Shown here in pieces: positions 44,304 to 52,220 of a stretch of 64,000 nucleotides of DNA. This stretch comes from UBA10365 sp041441915. Lineage in GTDB: Bacteria > Pseudomonadota > Alphaproteobacteria > Rhodobacterales > Rhodobacteraceae. The first letter of the stretch is position 1. Each line of letters opens with the position of its first letter. Below the pieces are notes generated by a model, which searched no databases, was not told where the DNA came from, and saw only the letters and a program-made list of their open reading frames with translations. Position numbers and translations under genes: made by a program. Location of the stretch: contig JASDRS010000010.1 in assembly GCA_041441915.1 (NCBI GenBank), positions 62,001 through 126,000 on the forward strand. Reading direction: 5' to 3'.

Positions 44304-45346
44304 ATATGATCGATGATTCGAATTCTGACCCCTCGTTGCGCCCGCAAACCCTTCCGGAAGATGCAGACCGCGCTCTGCGCCCTCAGGTGCTTGATGATTT
44401 TGTGGGCCAAGCTGAGGCGCGGGCCAATTTGCGGGTCTTTATCGAAAGTGCAAAAATTCGCGCCGAGGCGATGGACCACACCCTGTTTCACGGCCCCCCG
44501 GGACTTGGCAAGACCACGCTCGCGCAGATTATGGCGCGCGAGCTTGGGGTTGGATTTCGCATGACTTCGGGGCCAGTGTTGGCGCGGGCTGGAGATTTGG
44601 CAGCGATATTGACCAATCTTGAAGTTAATGACGTTTTGTTTATTGATGAAATTCACCGCTTGTCGCCAGTGGTGGAAGAGGTTCTTTACCCTGCGATGGA
44701 GGATTTCGCCCTAGATTTGGTGATAGGCGAAGGCCCTGCGGCGCGTACTGTGCGCATTGATTTGCAGCCCTTTACCTTGGTGGGGGCGACCACAAGGCTT
44801 GGTCTTTTGAGCACGCCTTTGCGTGACCGGTTCGGCATTCCAACACGTTTGCAATTTTATACCGAAGATGAGCTTGACTTGATCGTGGCACGTGGGGCGC
44901 GTCTTTTGGGTGTGCAGACAGAACCTGCGGGCACCCGCGAAATTGCGCGGCGCGCGCGCGGCACACCGCGCATTGCAGGGCGATTGTTGCGCCGCGTGGT
45001 TGATTTTGTCACGGTCGAGGGTGACGGATGTTTGACGCAAGTCATCGCTGATCGTGCGCTTATTCGTTTGGGCGTCGACCATTTGGGGCTTGATGGGGCG
45101 GATCGGCGTTATTTGGTGCTGTTGGCCGAAAACTATGGCGGCGGCCCCGTTGGAGTGGAAACCATCGCCGCGGCCTTGTCTGAACCGCGCGACGCGATTG
45201 AAGAGGTGGTCGAGCCCTTTTTGCTGCAACAGGGCCTTATCATGCGCACTCCGCGAGGGCGGATGTTGGGCGCTAAGGCTTGGCGGCATATTGGGTTAGA
45301 GGCGCCGCGCAGTTTCAGTCAAACTGATTTATTTGAAGAGGATTAG
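44300..45346 (+). CDS. ruvB: Holliday junction DNA helicase RuvB
   Basis: RuvB is the AAA+ motor that drives branch migration. The 348-residue protein has Walker A in LFHGPPGLGKTTLAQ, Walker B in VLFIDEIHRLSPVVEE, sensor 1 in TLVGATTRLGLLSTPLRDRF, and the C-terminal winged helix (QQGLIMRTPRGRMLGAKAW). The length is standard. It is the third gene of ruvCAB; the upstream LexA-like box may control all three. Confidence 0.96.
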   Translation: MNMIDDSNSDPSLRPQTLPEDADRALRPQVLDDFVGQAEARANLRVFIESAKIRAEAMDHTLFHGPPGLGKTTLAQIMARELGVGFRMTSGPVLARAGDLAAILTNLEVNDVLFIDEIHRLSPVVEEVLYPAMEDFALDLVIGEGPAARTVRIDLQPFTLVGATTRLGLLSTPLRDRFGIPTRLQFYTEDELDLIVARGARLLGVQTEPAGTREIARRARGTPRIAGRLLRRVVDFVTVEGDGCLTQVIADRALIRLGVDHLGLDGADRRYLVLLAENYGGGPVGVETIAAALSEPRDAIEEVVEPFLLQQGLIMRTPRGRMLGAKAWRHIGLEAPRSFSQTDLFEED

Positions 45347-45415
45347 GCGTTTGAGGCGGTTTCGCTTCTAACCACTCTTGCTTAAAAGAACCCAAACCAG
45401 TTACAAAGAGCCAAT

Positions 45416-46054
45416 ATGTCTTTAACCCATGATCAGTTGACGGCGCTTTTTACTCGCGCCGACGGCACCTATTTTTTTGCACGCTGGGGACGGCCCATCG
45501 TGCCGGTGATTTTTGGCTTGGAAGAGGGTTCTTTAAGTCTTTTCAAAGGTGCAATTGAGGGAATTGTGCATTTGGCGGGTCATAAAATGGCTAAAATCGA
45601 CCCCGAACTTGGCGCCAATGTGATGATGTTCTTTTGCCGTAGTTGGAACGAGTTGCCCTTAGTGCCCAATTTGGAAAGACTGGTCCCAGACATGGCGGGG
45701 CTTTGCCAAATGCTAACGGCGTCAAATGCCAATCAATATAAGACATTTCGTTTTGATGCGGCAGGCGCAATTAAAGCAGCCTTTGTTTTTATCCGCATGG
45801 ATGAAACTCTTGAAGGGCAAGATGCGCAGGGCTTGGCCTTGGCGCAGGCTGCGCAAGTAATCGTGCTGTGGTCGCACCAAGCGTTTCAGGCCAAATCGTC
45901 CTTGGGTCTTGTGCAGAATATTGTTGTTTTGCGCCCAGATATAGGTGCTATCATTCAAGCTGCCTATGATCCTACCCTGCCCGCGGTTGCCTATGACGCC
46001 GCTCATAGTCTGCGGCTTTTTGCACGTGTGAAGGCAAAGTTATGCGCCACTTAA
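45416..46054 (+). CDS. Conserved-looking protein of unknown function
   Basis: A 212-residue soluble protein that I do not recognise. It contains no signal peptide or membrane span. Its sequence reads like a globular alpha/beta protein with several aromatic and acidic patches (YFFARWGRPIVPVIFGLEEG, HKMAKIDPELGANVMMFFC, FRSWNE-like region, AAFVFIRMDETLEG, VVLRPDIGAIIQAAYDP). It lies 69 bases after ruvB and 68 before the SRPBCC gene, in the stretch between recombination and Tol-Pal genes, and codon use resembles the neighbours. The start ATG at 45416 has only a weak ribosome-binding signal (AAAGAG). No function should be inferred from position. Confidence 0.7.
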   Translation: MSLTHDQLTALFTRADGTYFFARWGRPIVPVIFGLEEGSLSLFKGAIEGIVHLAGHKMAKIDPELGANVMMFFCRSWNELPLVPNLERLVPDMAGLCQMLTASNANQYKTFRFDAAGAIKAAFVFIRMDETLEGQDAQGLALAQAAQVIVLWSHQAFQAKSSLGLVQNIVVLRPDIGAIIQAAYDPTLPAVAYDAAHSLRLFARVKAKLCAT

Positions 46055-46122
46055 GAGTTTGCTTTTGATTTCCGCACCGTTGCACTAGGCTCAGCCCTAG
46101 CCAACGGACCTATGGAGCGAAT

Positions 46123-46584
46123 ATGACAGCCACGCATCTTGCCAACCATCAGATCATAACCACCAAGGCCCAGTTTTGTGCCTCCCCCGTGGAGGTATTC
46201 GCGGTTTGGGCCGACACTGCGCACCGATTCGAGTGGGAACCTACTCCCGAAGGAATGCAAACCCATTACCTGAATTTTGATTTTCGTGTCGGTGGCGTAG
46301 AAACCAGTGAAATGCGCCAAGAGAGTGCAGTTGCGGCCCAGTTTGTCACTCGTTATTTGGACATTGTGCCCGACTATCGGGTAATTTTTTCGGTCACGGT
46401 TTTGGTCGAAGATGTTGCTGTGACTTGTTCGCAAAACACAATTGAACTGGTCCCAAACGGCACTGGCACCACCTTGCATTGCCACGAGCTGGTGGTTTGG
46501 CTACATGGCCATGATCTGCGACCCGAACATCAAAGAGGGTGGAAATTGATGTTTGAGCGTATGGTGGACTTCGTTGATCGCTGA
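46123..46584 (+). CDS. SRPBCC (Bet v1/AHSA1-like) domain protein
   Basis: A 153-residue START/Bet v1-fold protein. The pattern of the AHSA1 branch is present: ITTKAQFCASPVEVFAVWAD at the start, then YLNFDFRVGGVETSEM, YLDIVPDYRVIFSVTV, and a C-terminal helix GWKLMFERMVDFVDR. Members bind hydrophobic ligands or regulate chaperones, often beside ArsR regulators; no such regulator is found here. It is followed by the YbgC thioesterase, which begins inside its last codons, so the two are probably translated together. The actual ligand is unknown. Confidence 0.8.
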   Translation: MTATHLANHQIITTKAQFCASPVEVFAVWADTAHRFEWEPTPEGMQTHYLNFDFRVGGVETSEMRQESAVAAQFVTRYLDIVPDYRVIFSVTVLVEDVAVTCSQNTIELVPNGTGTTLHCHELVVWLHGHDLRPEHQRGWKLMFERMVDFVDR

Positions 46585-47038
46585 TCCCGCCGCACGCTTA
46601 AGCCATGAGTTTACCTGTCGTGTTTACTACGAAGACACTGATATGGCAGGCATCGTTTATTATGCCAATTATCTAAAATTTATCGAACGGGCGCGCTCAA
46701 AATTTGTGCGCGAATTGGGTGTTGACCAAAGTGATATGCGCTTAAACCAAAACATGGTGTTTGCCGTACGAAAATTGGTGGCGGATTATCTCAAACCAGC
46801 GGTTTTTGACGATCAATTGACCGTGATCACTACGCCGCACTCGGCCACAGCGGCGCGGCTTTTGTTGAACCAAGATGTGATGCGCGCTGACGTACTTTTG
46901 TTTCGAGCCGAGGTGACATTAGTCTGTTTATCTGCATCCGGGCGCCCCTTGCGCTTACCCAAAATACTTTTGCTGGACGCTGGTTTTGGATGCATTTCAA
47001 AAAATGCCATATTTTCGCCTGATTTCTCGAAACCGTAA
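46574..47038 (+). CDS. ybgC: Tol-Pal-associated acyl-CoA thioesterase YbgC
   Basis: A hot-dog-fold thioesterase of about 154 residues; YbgC hydrolyses acyl thioesters and is encoded at the head of tol-pal operons. The 4-hydroxybenzoyl-CoA thioesterase signature is clear in VYYEDTDMAGIVYYANYLKF with the catalytic Asp. There is no ATG before the conserved part. The TTG at 46574 follows GGTGGA at five bases and is my choice; a TTG at 46553 is also in frame. It overlaps the SRPBCC gene by 11 bases and is separated from tolQ by 81 bases that contain a 12-bp palindrome, ATACAATTGTAT (47068-47079). Confidence 0.9.
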   Translation: MIADPAARLSHEFTCRVYYEDTDMAGIVYYANYLKFIERARSKFVRELGVDQSDMRLNQNMVFAVRKLVADYLKPAVFDDQLTVITTPHSATAARLLLNQDVMRADVLLFRAEVTLVCLSASGRPLRLPKILLLDAGFGCISKNAIFSPDFSKP

Positions 47039-47119
47039 GTCGTTATTGGCAAAGTCAAAGGAATTAGATACAATTGTATTAATAAACTTGGCCGATTTGG
47101 CCCAAAAAAGAGCAGGCAT

Positions 47120-47815
47120 ATGGACACACAAACCCTTGCGACCGCGCGGGAGATTGATTTCTCTTTGCTGGCATTGTTTCTCCGCGCAACCTTTACCGTT
47201 AAGATTGTCATGCTTTTGTTGATGAGCATGTCGCTGTGGTCTTGGGCTATTATCATTCAAAAGCATCTGAGCTATGCGGTTGCGCGGCGTCATGCTTCGA
47301 TTTTTGACCGTGCCTTTTGGTCAGGTGAACCCTTGGATGAATTATTTGAAAAAATTGGCCCTTCAGCTCGCGGTGCGCCAGAGCGTATATTTTTTGCTGG
47401 AATGCTGGAATGGCGCCGCTCGCACCGCAAAGATGGGGGCTTGATTGCGGGCGCGCAGGCGCGGATTGATCGATCTATGGATGTAGCGATTGCCAAGGAA
47501 AGCGAAAAGTTGAACAAGGGCCTGTCGTTCTTGGCTACGGTCGGATCTACAGCGCCTTTCGTGGGGCTTTTTGGCACAGTCTGGGGAATTAAACATTCCT
47601 TCGAACAAATAGCCATTTCACAAAATACCAATTTGGCAGTTGTTGCCCCAGGAATCGCTGAAGCCTTGCTGGCTACGGCCGTTGGTCTGATTGCTGCTAT
47701 TCCTGCAGTGGTGTTTTACAATAAACTTAATTCTGACAGTGAGCAGATCTTGGGCGGATTTGAAGCCTTTGCTGATGAATTTTCGACCATCCTTTCGCGC
47801 CAATTGGACACTTAG
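47120..47815 (+). CDS. tolQ: Tol-Pal system protein TolQ
   Basis: TolQ is the inner-membrane proton channel of the Tol-Pal machine that constricts the outer membrane during division. The 231-residue protein has TM1 near residues 32-52 (IVMLLLMSMSLWSWAIII) and TM2/TM3 in FLATVGSTAPFVGLFGTVWG and LLATAVGLIAAIPAVVFYN, the last carrying the conserved MotA/TolQ/ExbB pattern. It starts 81 bases after ybgC and is followed by tolR after three bases. Confidence 0.95.
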   Translation: MDTQTLATAREIDFSLLALFLRATFTVKIVMLLLMSMSLWSWAIIIQKHLSYAVARRHASIFDRAFWSGEPLDELFEKIGPSARGAPERIFFAGMLEWRRSHRKDGGLIAGAQARIDRSMDVAIAKESEKLNKGLSFLATVGSTAPFVGLFGTVWGIKHSFEQIAISQNTNLAVVAPGIAEALLATAVGLIAAIPAVVFYNKLNSDSEQILGGFEAFADEFSTILSRQLDT

Positions 47816-47818
47816 GTC

Positions 47819-48289
47819 ATGGGTGCAACACTACAAAAACAAGACGGTAGAAGTCGGCGCGGGCGGCGTCGCGGAAAGTCTGCGGCTATGTCCGAAATTA
47901 ATGTTACGCCCTTTGTTGATGTTATGTTGGTCCTGTTGATTATTTTTATGGTAGCGGCTCCTATGTTGACGGTTGGTGTGCCCGTTGAACTACCAGAGAC
48001 GGCTGCGACGGCTTTGCCAACCGAAGTGGAAGAGCCCCTCACCATCACCATGACGGCAGATGGCAGGTTGCTTATTCAAAAAACTGATGTTGCTGCCAAT
48101 AATCTTATATCAAAGTTGCAATCCATCGCGGCTGAGCGCAAAAGTGATCAGCTGTTTTTGCAAGCAGACGCCTCGATTTCCTATGGAGTGGTGGCGCAGG
48201 TTATGGGAGCACTGAATGCTGGTGGCTTTCGCAAAATAGGCCTTGTGACCGATGGTAATGGGCCAAGCTTTAACGGTTCCGGTGGTTAG
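47819..48289 (+). CDS. tolR: Tol-Pal system protein TolR
   Basis: TolR is the ExbD-like partner of TolQ. The 156-residue protein has a short basic cytoplasmic start (RRGRRRGKSAAMSEINVTPF), one transmembrane helix with the conserved Asp of the proton path (VDVMLVLLIIFMVAAPM), and a periplasmic domain (LFLQADASISYGVVAQVMGA). It begins three bases after tolQ stops and the tolA ATG follows eight bases after it. Confidence 0.95.
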   Translation: MGATLQKQDGRSRRGRRRGKSAAMSEINVTPFVDVMLVLLIIFMVAAPMLTVGVPVELPETAATALPTEVEEPLTITMTADGRLLIQKTDVAANNLISKLQSIAAERKSDQLFLQADASISYGVVAQVMGALNAGGFRKIGLVTDGNGPSFNGSGG

Positions 48290-48296
48290 GCTAAAA

Positions 48297-49394
48297 ATGC
48301 ATATTGGCCTCTTGATTTCTGGTTTAGGGCATTTCTTTTTGTTAGTATGGATACTTGCAAGTGGCTACCTGACCACGGTAGAACAAATGCCTGAACTTGA
48401 AACAACCCAAGTGTCGATCATGTCGGCATCAGAATTCGCCGGACTGAATTCGCAGCGCCCCAATCTGCCGCCTAGTGATGCGCCTGAACAGGTTGTAATG
48501 GTGCAAAAGCCTGAAAGCGAAATCGCTCCGCCCCAGCCCGAGCCAACGCCTTCGCCTGCCAAGCTTGAGGCTCTCGCCAAGCTCCAACCTGCGCCTAGAC
48601 CAGATCCTGCTCCCATAGCGCTGCCTGCACCAGAAGAGCAATTGATGCCAAGCGATGCAATCGAGCCACAAAAGCCCCAGGAAGCAGTGCGCGTGGCGGC
48701 TGTGGCAGTGCCGCCGCCGCCTGATGCAGCCATAGCGGCCGAAGTCACTCCCGTGGAGATCCAAGCGCCAAAGCCTGTACTCAACCCGGTTGAAGACCCT
48801 GCACCCAAAATGCGGCCCTCTGCCCCCGAGGCGGCTACAACCCAAATCATCACCGAGGCCACCGAAACCCAAAAAACCCCATCTCTGGCTCCGCAGACAA
48901 GCATACGGCCCAAGCCTCGCCCCGTGGTGACTGAGCAGCCTGTGCCTGAAGCCCTTGTTGCACCGAAGAGTGAAGAAGTTCCGCAAGATTTAGTGGAAAA
49001 AGCCTTGGCTGAAGCACTGGCTCAAGTTGTGCCCGCCGAACCTGCCCCTGCCCCATTTGCGGCATCGGGTGCGAGTTTGACTGCGGACGAAGTGGATTCG
49101 CTGCGTCTTGCGGTGCAAAGTTGTTGGAATGTGGGGTCTTTGTCGAGCGATGCTATGAATGTTGTGGTTACTATTGCTTTTTCGATTGAGCCGAACGGCC
49201 GACCGGATCCCCCTACCATACGCATGCTCACTTATGAAAACGGATCTGCGGTGGCCGCCCGACAAGCTTATGAAGCCGGGCGGCGTGCGATCAGGAGATG
49301 TGGTGCAAAGGGTTTTAAATTGCCCAAAAATAAATATGATCAGTGGAAAGATGTAGAAATGGTATTCAACCCCAAGGAAATGAGGATGAAATGA
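48297..49394 (+). CDS. tolA: Tol-Pal system protein TolA
   Basis: TolA spans the periplasm and couples TolQR to Pal. The 365-residue protein has an N-terminal anchor (LLISGLGHFFLLVWILASGY), a long central section rich in Pro, Ala, Glu and Gln from about residue 50 to 250, and a C-terminal domain that ends with ARQAYEAGRRAIRRCGAKGF. I place the start at the ATG 48297 (MHIGLL), as in related TolA proteins; the longer reading from 48252 would overlap tolR by 38 bases. The stop overlaps the tolB start (ATGA). The proline-rich spacer is low in complexity, so homology searches outside the ends will be weak. Confidence 0.9.
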   Translation: MHIGLLISGLGHFFLLVWILASGYLTTVEQMPELETTQVSIMSASEFAGLNSQRPNLPPSDAPEQVVMVQKPESEIAPPQPEPTPSPAKLEALAKLQPAPRPDPAPIALPAPEEQLMPSDAIEPQKPQEAVRVAAVAVPPPPDAAIAAEVTPVEIQAPKPVLNPVEDPAPKMRPSAPEAATTQIITEATETQKTPSLAPQTSIRPKPRPVVTEQPVPEALVAPKSEEVPQDLVEKALAEALAQVVPAEPAPAPFAASGASLTADEVDSLRLAVQSCWNVGSLSSDAMNVVVTIAFSIEPNGRPDPPTIRMLTYENGSAVAARQAYEAGRRAIRRCGAKGFKLPKNKYDQWKDVEMVFNPKEMRMK

Positions 49395-50749
49395 AGCTAT
49401 TTGGCCTAAAATTACCCAATAAATGGTGTAGTTTTTTTGTTGCAGCGGGGATAGTGTGGGCTTTTGGTTCGGGGTATCCTGTGGCGCTTGCGCAAAATTT
49501 GCCGCTGCGCATTGAAATCACTCAGGGTGTGATTGAACCTATGCCGATTGCAGTGTCCGCCTTCGTGGCCGAGAATGGTGCCGCTAAGGAATATGCGACT
49601 AATATATCGCGAGTGATTGCGGATGATTTATCTGGAACGGGCCTCTTTCGTGAAATCCCTGCCTCAGCCCATATTTCAAAAATTTCCGGATTTACCGACC
49701 CTGTCGCATATGCCGATTGGAAAGCGGTCAATGCTCAGGCCCTGATTATCGGCTCTGTCTTTGTGCAAGGAGGTAATGTAACGGTGAAATTTCGCTTGTT
49801 GGATGTATTTTCCGGTCAACAAATGGGTGAGGGGCTGCAGTTCACGGGCCCTATCGGGATTTGGCGGCGCATGGCGCATAAGGTCGCTGATGCCTCTTAC
49901 TCTCGCTTGACGGGCGAAGAAGGATATTTCGATAGCCGGGTAGTCTTTGTGGCTGAAACAGGTGCTAAAAATAAGCGCGCCAAACGTCTGGCCATTATGG
50001 ATTATGATGGTGTCAATGTTGAATATTTGACCGATGACAAGTCGATTGTTTTGGCCCCAAGGCTTTCTCTGTCGGGAGACAAGGTTTTGTTTACCAGCTA
50101 TAAAACTGATTTTCCAAAAATTTATATGATGGATTTGGTGCGCAAATCGGTAATTCCATTGGCCGAACAAAAAGGCACCATGACCTTTTCGCCGCGCTTT
50201 GCTCCTGATGGCAAAACGGTGATCTATTCGCTCGAACAGGGTGGCAATACTGACATCTATGCGTTGAATATTGCTAGTGGCGCATCGCGGCAGCTAACCA
50301 ATGCGCCATCGATTGAAACAGCACCTAGCTTTTCTCCCGGTGGGCAGCAAATCGTGTTTGAATCTGACCGCTCGGGTGGGCAGCAGATTTACATCATGGA
50401 TGCCGACGGCCAAAATGTGAGGCGTATTTCGTCGGGTCAGGGCCGCTACGGTACGCCCGTTTGGTCGCCACGTGGAGACTTGATTGCGTTTACAAAACAA
50501 AATCAGGGCCGGTTTCATATTGGTGTGATGCGCACTGACGGCACTGAAGAGCGCTTGTTGACGGCCTCGTTTCTCGATGAGGCGCCCACTTGGGCGCCAA
50601 ATGGGCGCGTGATCATGTTCACCCGCGAGACCTCGGGGGCATCGGGGCAGTCATCGCTTTATTCGGTCGATATATCAGGGCGCAATCTGAAACGGGTGAA
50701 AACCGATGGCGCGGCTTCGGATCCAGCATGGTCTCCTCTTTTGCCATAA
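49391..50749 (+). CDS. tolB: Tol-Pal system beta-propeller protein TolB
   Basis: TolB is the periplasmic propeller that interacts with Pal. The 452-residue precursor has a signal peptide (residues 1 to about 35: hydrophobic FFVAAGIVWAFGSG, ending near ALAQN), an N-terminal domain (PIAVSAFVAENGAAKEYATN) and five to six PD40-type beta-propeller repeats, such as MTFSPRFAPDGKTVIYSLEQ, PSFSPGGQQIVFESDRSGG, PVWSPRGDLIAFTKQNQG and PTWAPNGRVIMFTRE. The ATG at 49391 overlaps the tolA stop and has GAGGA just upstream; a longer frame starting at 49343 is rejected. Confidence 0.95.
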   Translation: MKLFGLKLPNKWCSFFVAAGIVWAFGSGYPVALAQNLPLRIEITQGVIEPMPIAVSAFVAENGAAKEYATNISRVIADDLSGTGLFREIPASAHISKISGFTDPVAYADWKAVNAQALIIGSVFVQGGNVTVKFRLLDVFSGQQMGEGLQFTGPIGIWRRMAHKVADASYSRLTGEEGYFDSRVVFVAETGAKNKRAKRLAIMDYDGVNVEYLTDDKSIVLAPRLSLSGDKVLFTSYKTDFPKIYMMDLVRKSVIPLAEQKGTMTFSPRFAPDGKTVIYSLEQGGNTDIYALNIASGASRQLTNAPSIETAPSFSPGGQQIVFESDRSGGQQIYIMDADGQNVRRISSGQGRYGTPVWSPRGDLIAFTKQNQGRFHIGVMRTDGTEERLLTASFLDEAPTWAPNGRVIMFTRETSGASGQSSLYSVDISGRNLKRVKTDGAASDPAWSPLLP

Positions 50750-50823
50750 TTAGAAAAAGTGCGGATTCCCAAAGCTATTTTAATCTGCTATAATAAGTTA
50801 AATAGAGCATAAAGGATATTATT

Positions 50824-51318
50824 ATGAACTTTCTGGGCAAAGGTCTGTTGCTACTTACTGCTTTGGCGCTGGCGGGCTGTAATTCACCAGGTAGGGGTAT
50901 TGGGTCGGGCGGGGTTGGCGGTGAAATTGAAACCATTGGCTTGGGCTCGCCGGCGGATCCGACCTCGCCCTCTTATTTCCAAGGTAGCGTCGGCGATCGG
51001 GTGTTTTTTGAAGTTGATCAAACCACGCTGACAGCTCAAGAACGCGATATTTTGAACCAGCAAGCAAGCTGGTTGCAAGGCAATGCCAATTATAACATCG
51101 TGATCGAAGGCCATGCCGATGAGCAAGGTACACGTGAATATAACTTGGCCTTGGGTGCGCGCCGGGCAAGTTCCGTGCAAGACTATTTGACGATGCAAGG
51201 CATCACGCCTTCGCGTATGCGAACTGTCAGCTATGGCAAAGAACGCCCCGTCGAGATATGTTCTATTGAAGAATGCTACGCACGCAATCGCCGTTCCGTC
51301 ACGGTCTTGACCAAGTAA
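50824..51318 (+). CDS. pal: Peptidoglycan-associated lipoprotein Pal
   Basis: Pal anchors the outer membrane to peptidoglycan. The 164-residue precursor has a lipoprotein signal (LLLLTALALAGCN, cysteine at residue 19), a Gly/Ser-rich spacer, and a C-terminal OmpA-like peptidoglycan-binding domain: VFFEVDQTTLTAQERDILNQ, IVIEGHADEQGTREYNLALG and ARRASSVQDYLTMQGI. It follows tolB by 74 bases with AAAGGA before the ATG. Lnt encoded upstream in this window would complete its acylation. Confidence 0.96.
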   Translation: MNFLGKGLLLLTALALAGCNSPGRGIGSGGVGGEIETIGLGSPADPTSPSYFQGSVGDRVFFEVDQTTLTAQERDILNQQASWLQGNANYNIVIEGHADEQGTREYNLALGARRASSVQDYLTMQGITPSRMRTVSYGKERPVEICSIEECYARNRRSVTVLTK

Positions 51319-51350
51319 TTGGTGAGATAAAGGATGCGTCAGGAGTTTTG

Positions 51351-52220
51351 ATGAAGTACCTGCGGCTAATCTGCCTTCTTTATGTCTGTTTGGCTGACGT
51401 TGCTTTCGGGCAAGCTGGCAGTGCTTTCTGGCAAAGCCAACCTTCAAAATTAGCTGATATTCGTCACGAAATCGAGCTTTTGAACGGCGACTTGGTTGGC
51501 TTGAAGCAGGAGCTCTTAAGATCGGACCAATTGCAAGTCGCGCAAGTGGCGCTTTCAGCGCTTGAACGTCTTAATGCAGTAGAATGGCAACTCACGCGCT
51601 TAACGGCCCAATCTGAAGGGTTGGAGTTGCGCATTAACCGTATTGTTGCCGATGGCACCAATCGTATTGGTGATTTGGAGTTTCGCCTGACCGAGTTGGA
51701 AGGAGGAGATCCTAGCCAATTGGGCGATCCGCAGCCTCTTGGTGGTGCCGCAACCTCTGGTGCGGGGTCAGCGCTAGGCGCAACTCAGCCTGAAAATTGG
51801 ATAACCCCAGTTTTGCCAACGGTCGAACCCGAACTCGCTATCAGCGAGCAGGCCGACTTTGATGTCGCTGTGGAGGCGCTGACCGCGGCTGACTACCAAC
51901 GGGCAGCCGATATGTTTGCAACCTTTGTTCTTTCTTATCCGGGCAGTGTCTTATCCCAAGAGGCCCAATATCTGCGTGGGCAGGCGTATGAGAATTTTGG
52001 CCAAACGTCCAAGGCAGCGCGGGCCTATCTTGAAGCTTTTTCCGGGCAACCCAATGGCCCTAAGGCCGCCGATGCACTTTTGAAACTGGGTCTTTCTTTA
52101 AATGAATTGGGCCAAAAAGCCGATGCCTGCGTAACCTTGCAAGAAGTGATTGTTCGCTTTCCGAGCGTCAGCTCGGCAGAAGAAGCGCGCGCTGCGGTTG
52201 GACTATTGCAATGTCTTTAG
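51351..52220 (+). CDS. cpoB: Cell division coordinator CpoB (YbgF)
   Basis: CpoB couples the Tol system with peptidoglycan synthesis at the septum. The 289-residue precursor has a signal peptide (YLRLICLLYVCLADVAFGQA), a coiled-coil segment (about residues 30-120: LADIRHEIELLNGDLVGLKQ and LRINRIVADGTNRIGDLEFR) and C-terminal TPR repeats (AADYQRAADMFATFVLSYPG, SKAARAYLEAFSGQPNGPKA). The ATG at 51351 has CAGGAG five bases before it, so the longer frame from 51273 inside pal is rejected. It overlaps tilS by 10 bases. Confidence 0.93.
   Translation: MKYLRLICLLYVCLADVAFGQAGSAFWQSQPSKLADIRHEIELLNGDLVGLKQELLRSDQLQVAQVALSALERLNAVEWQLTRLTAQSEGLELRINRIVADGTNRIGDLEFRLTELEGGDPSQLGDPQPLGGAATSGAGSALGATQPENWITPVLPTVEPELAISEQADFDVAVEALTAADYQRAADMFATFVLSYPGSVLSQEAQYLRGQAYENFGQTSKAARAYLEAFSGQPNGPKAADALLKLGLSLNELGQKADACVTLQEVIVRFPSVSSAEEARAAVGLLQCL

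Noticed and set aside
48365..48913. Long open frame on the minus strand inside tolA
   Set aside because: It is a shadow of the Pro/Ala-rich tolA coding sequence; the Gly/Ser-rich translation mirrors that composition.
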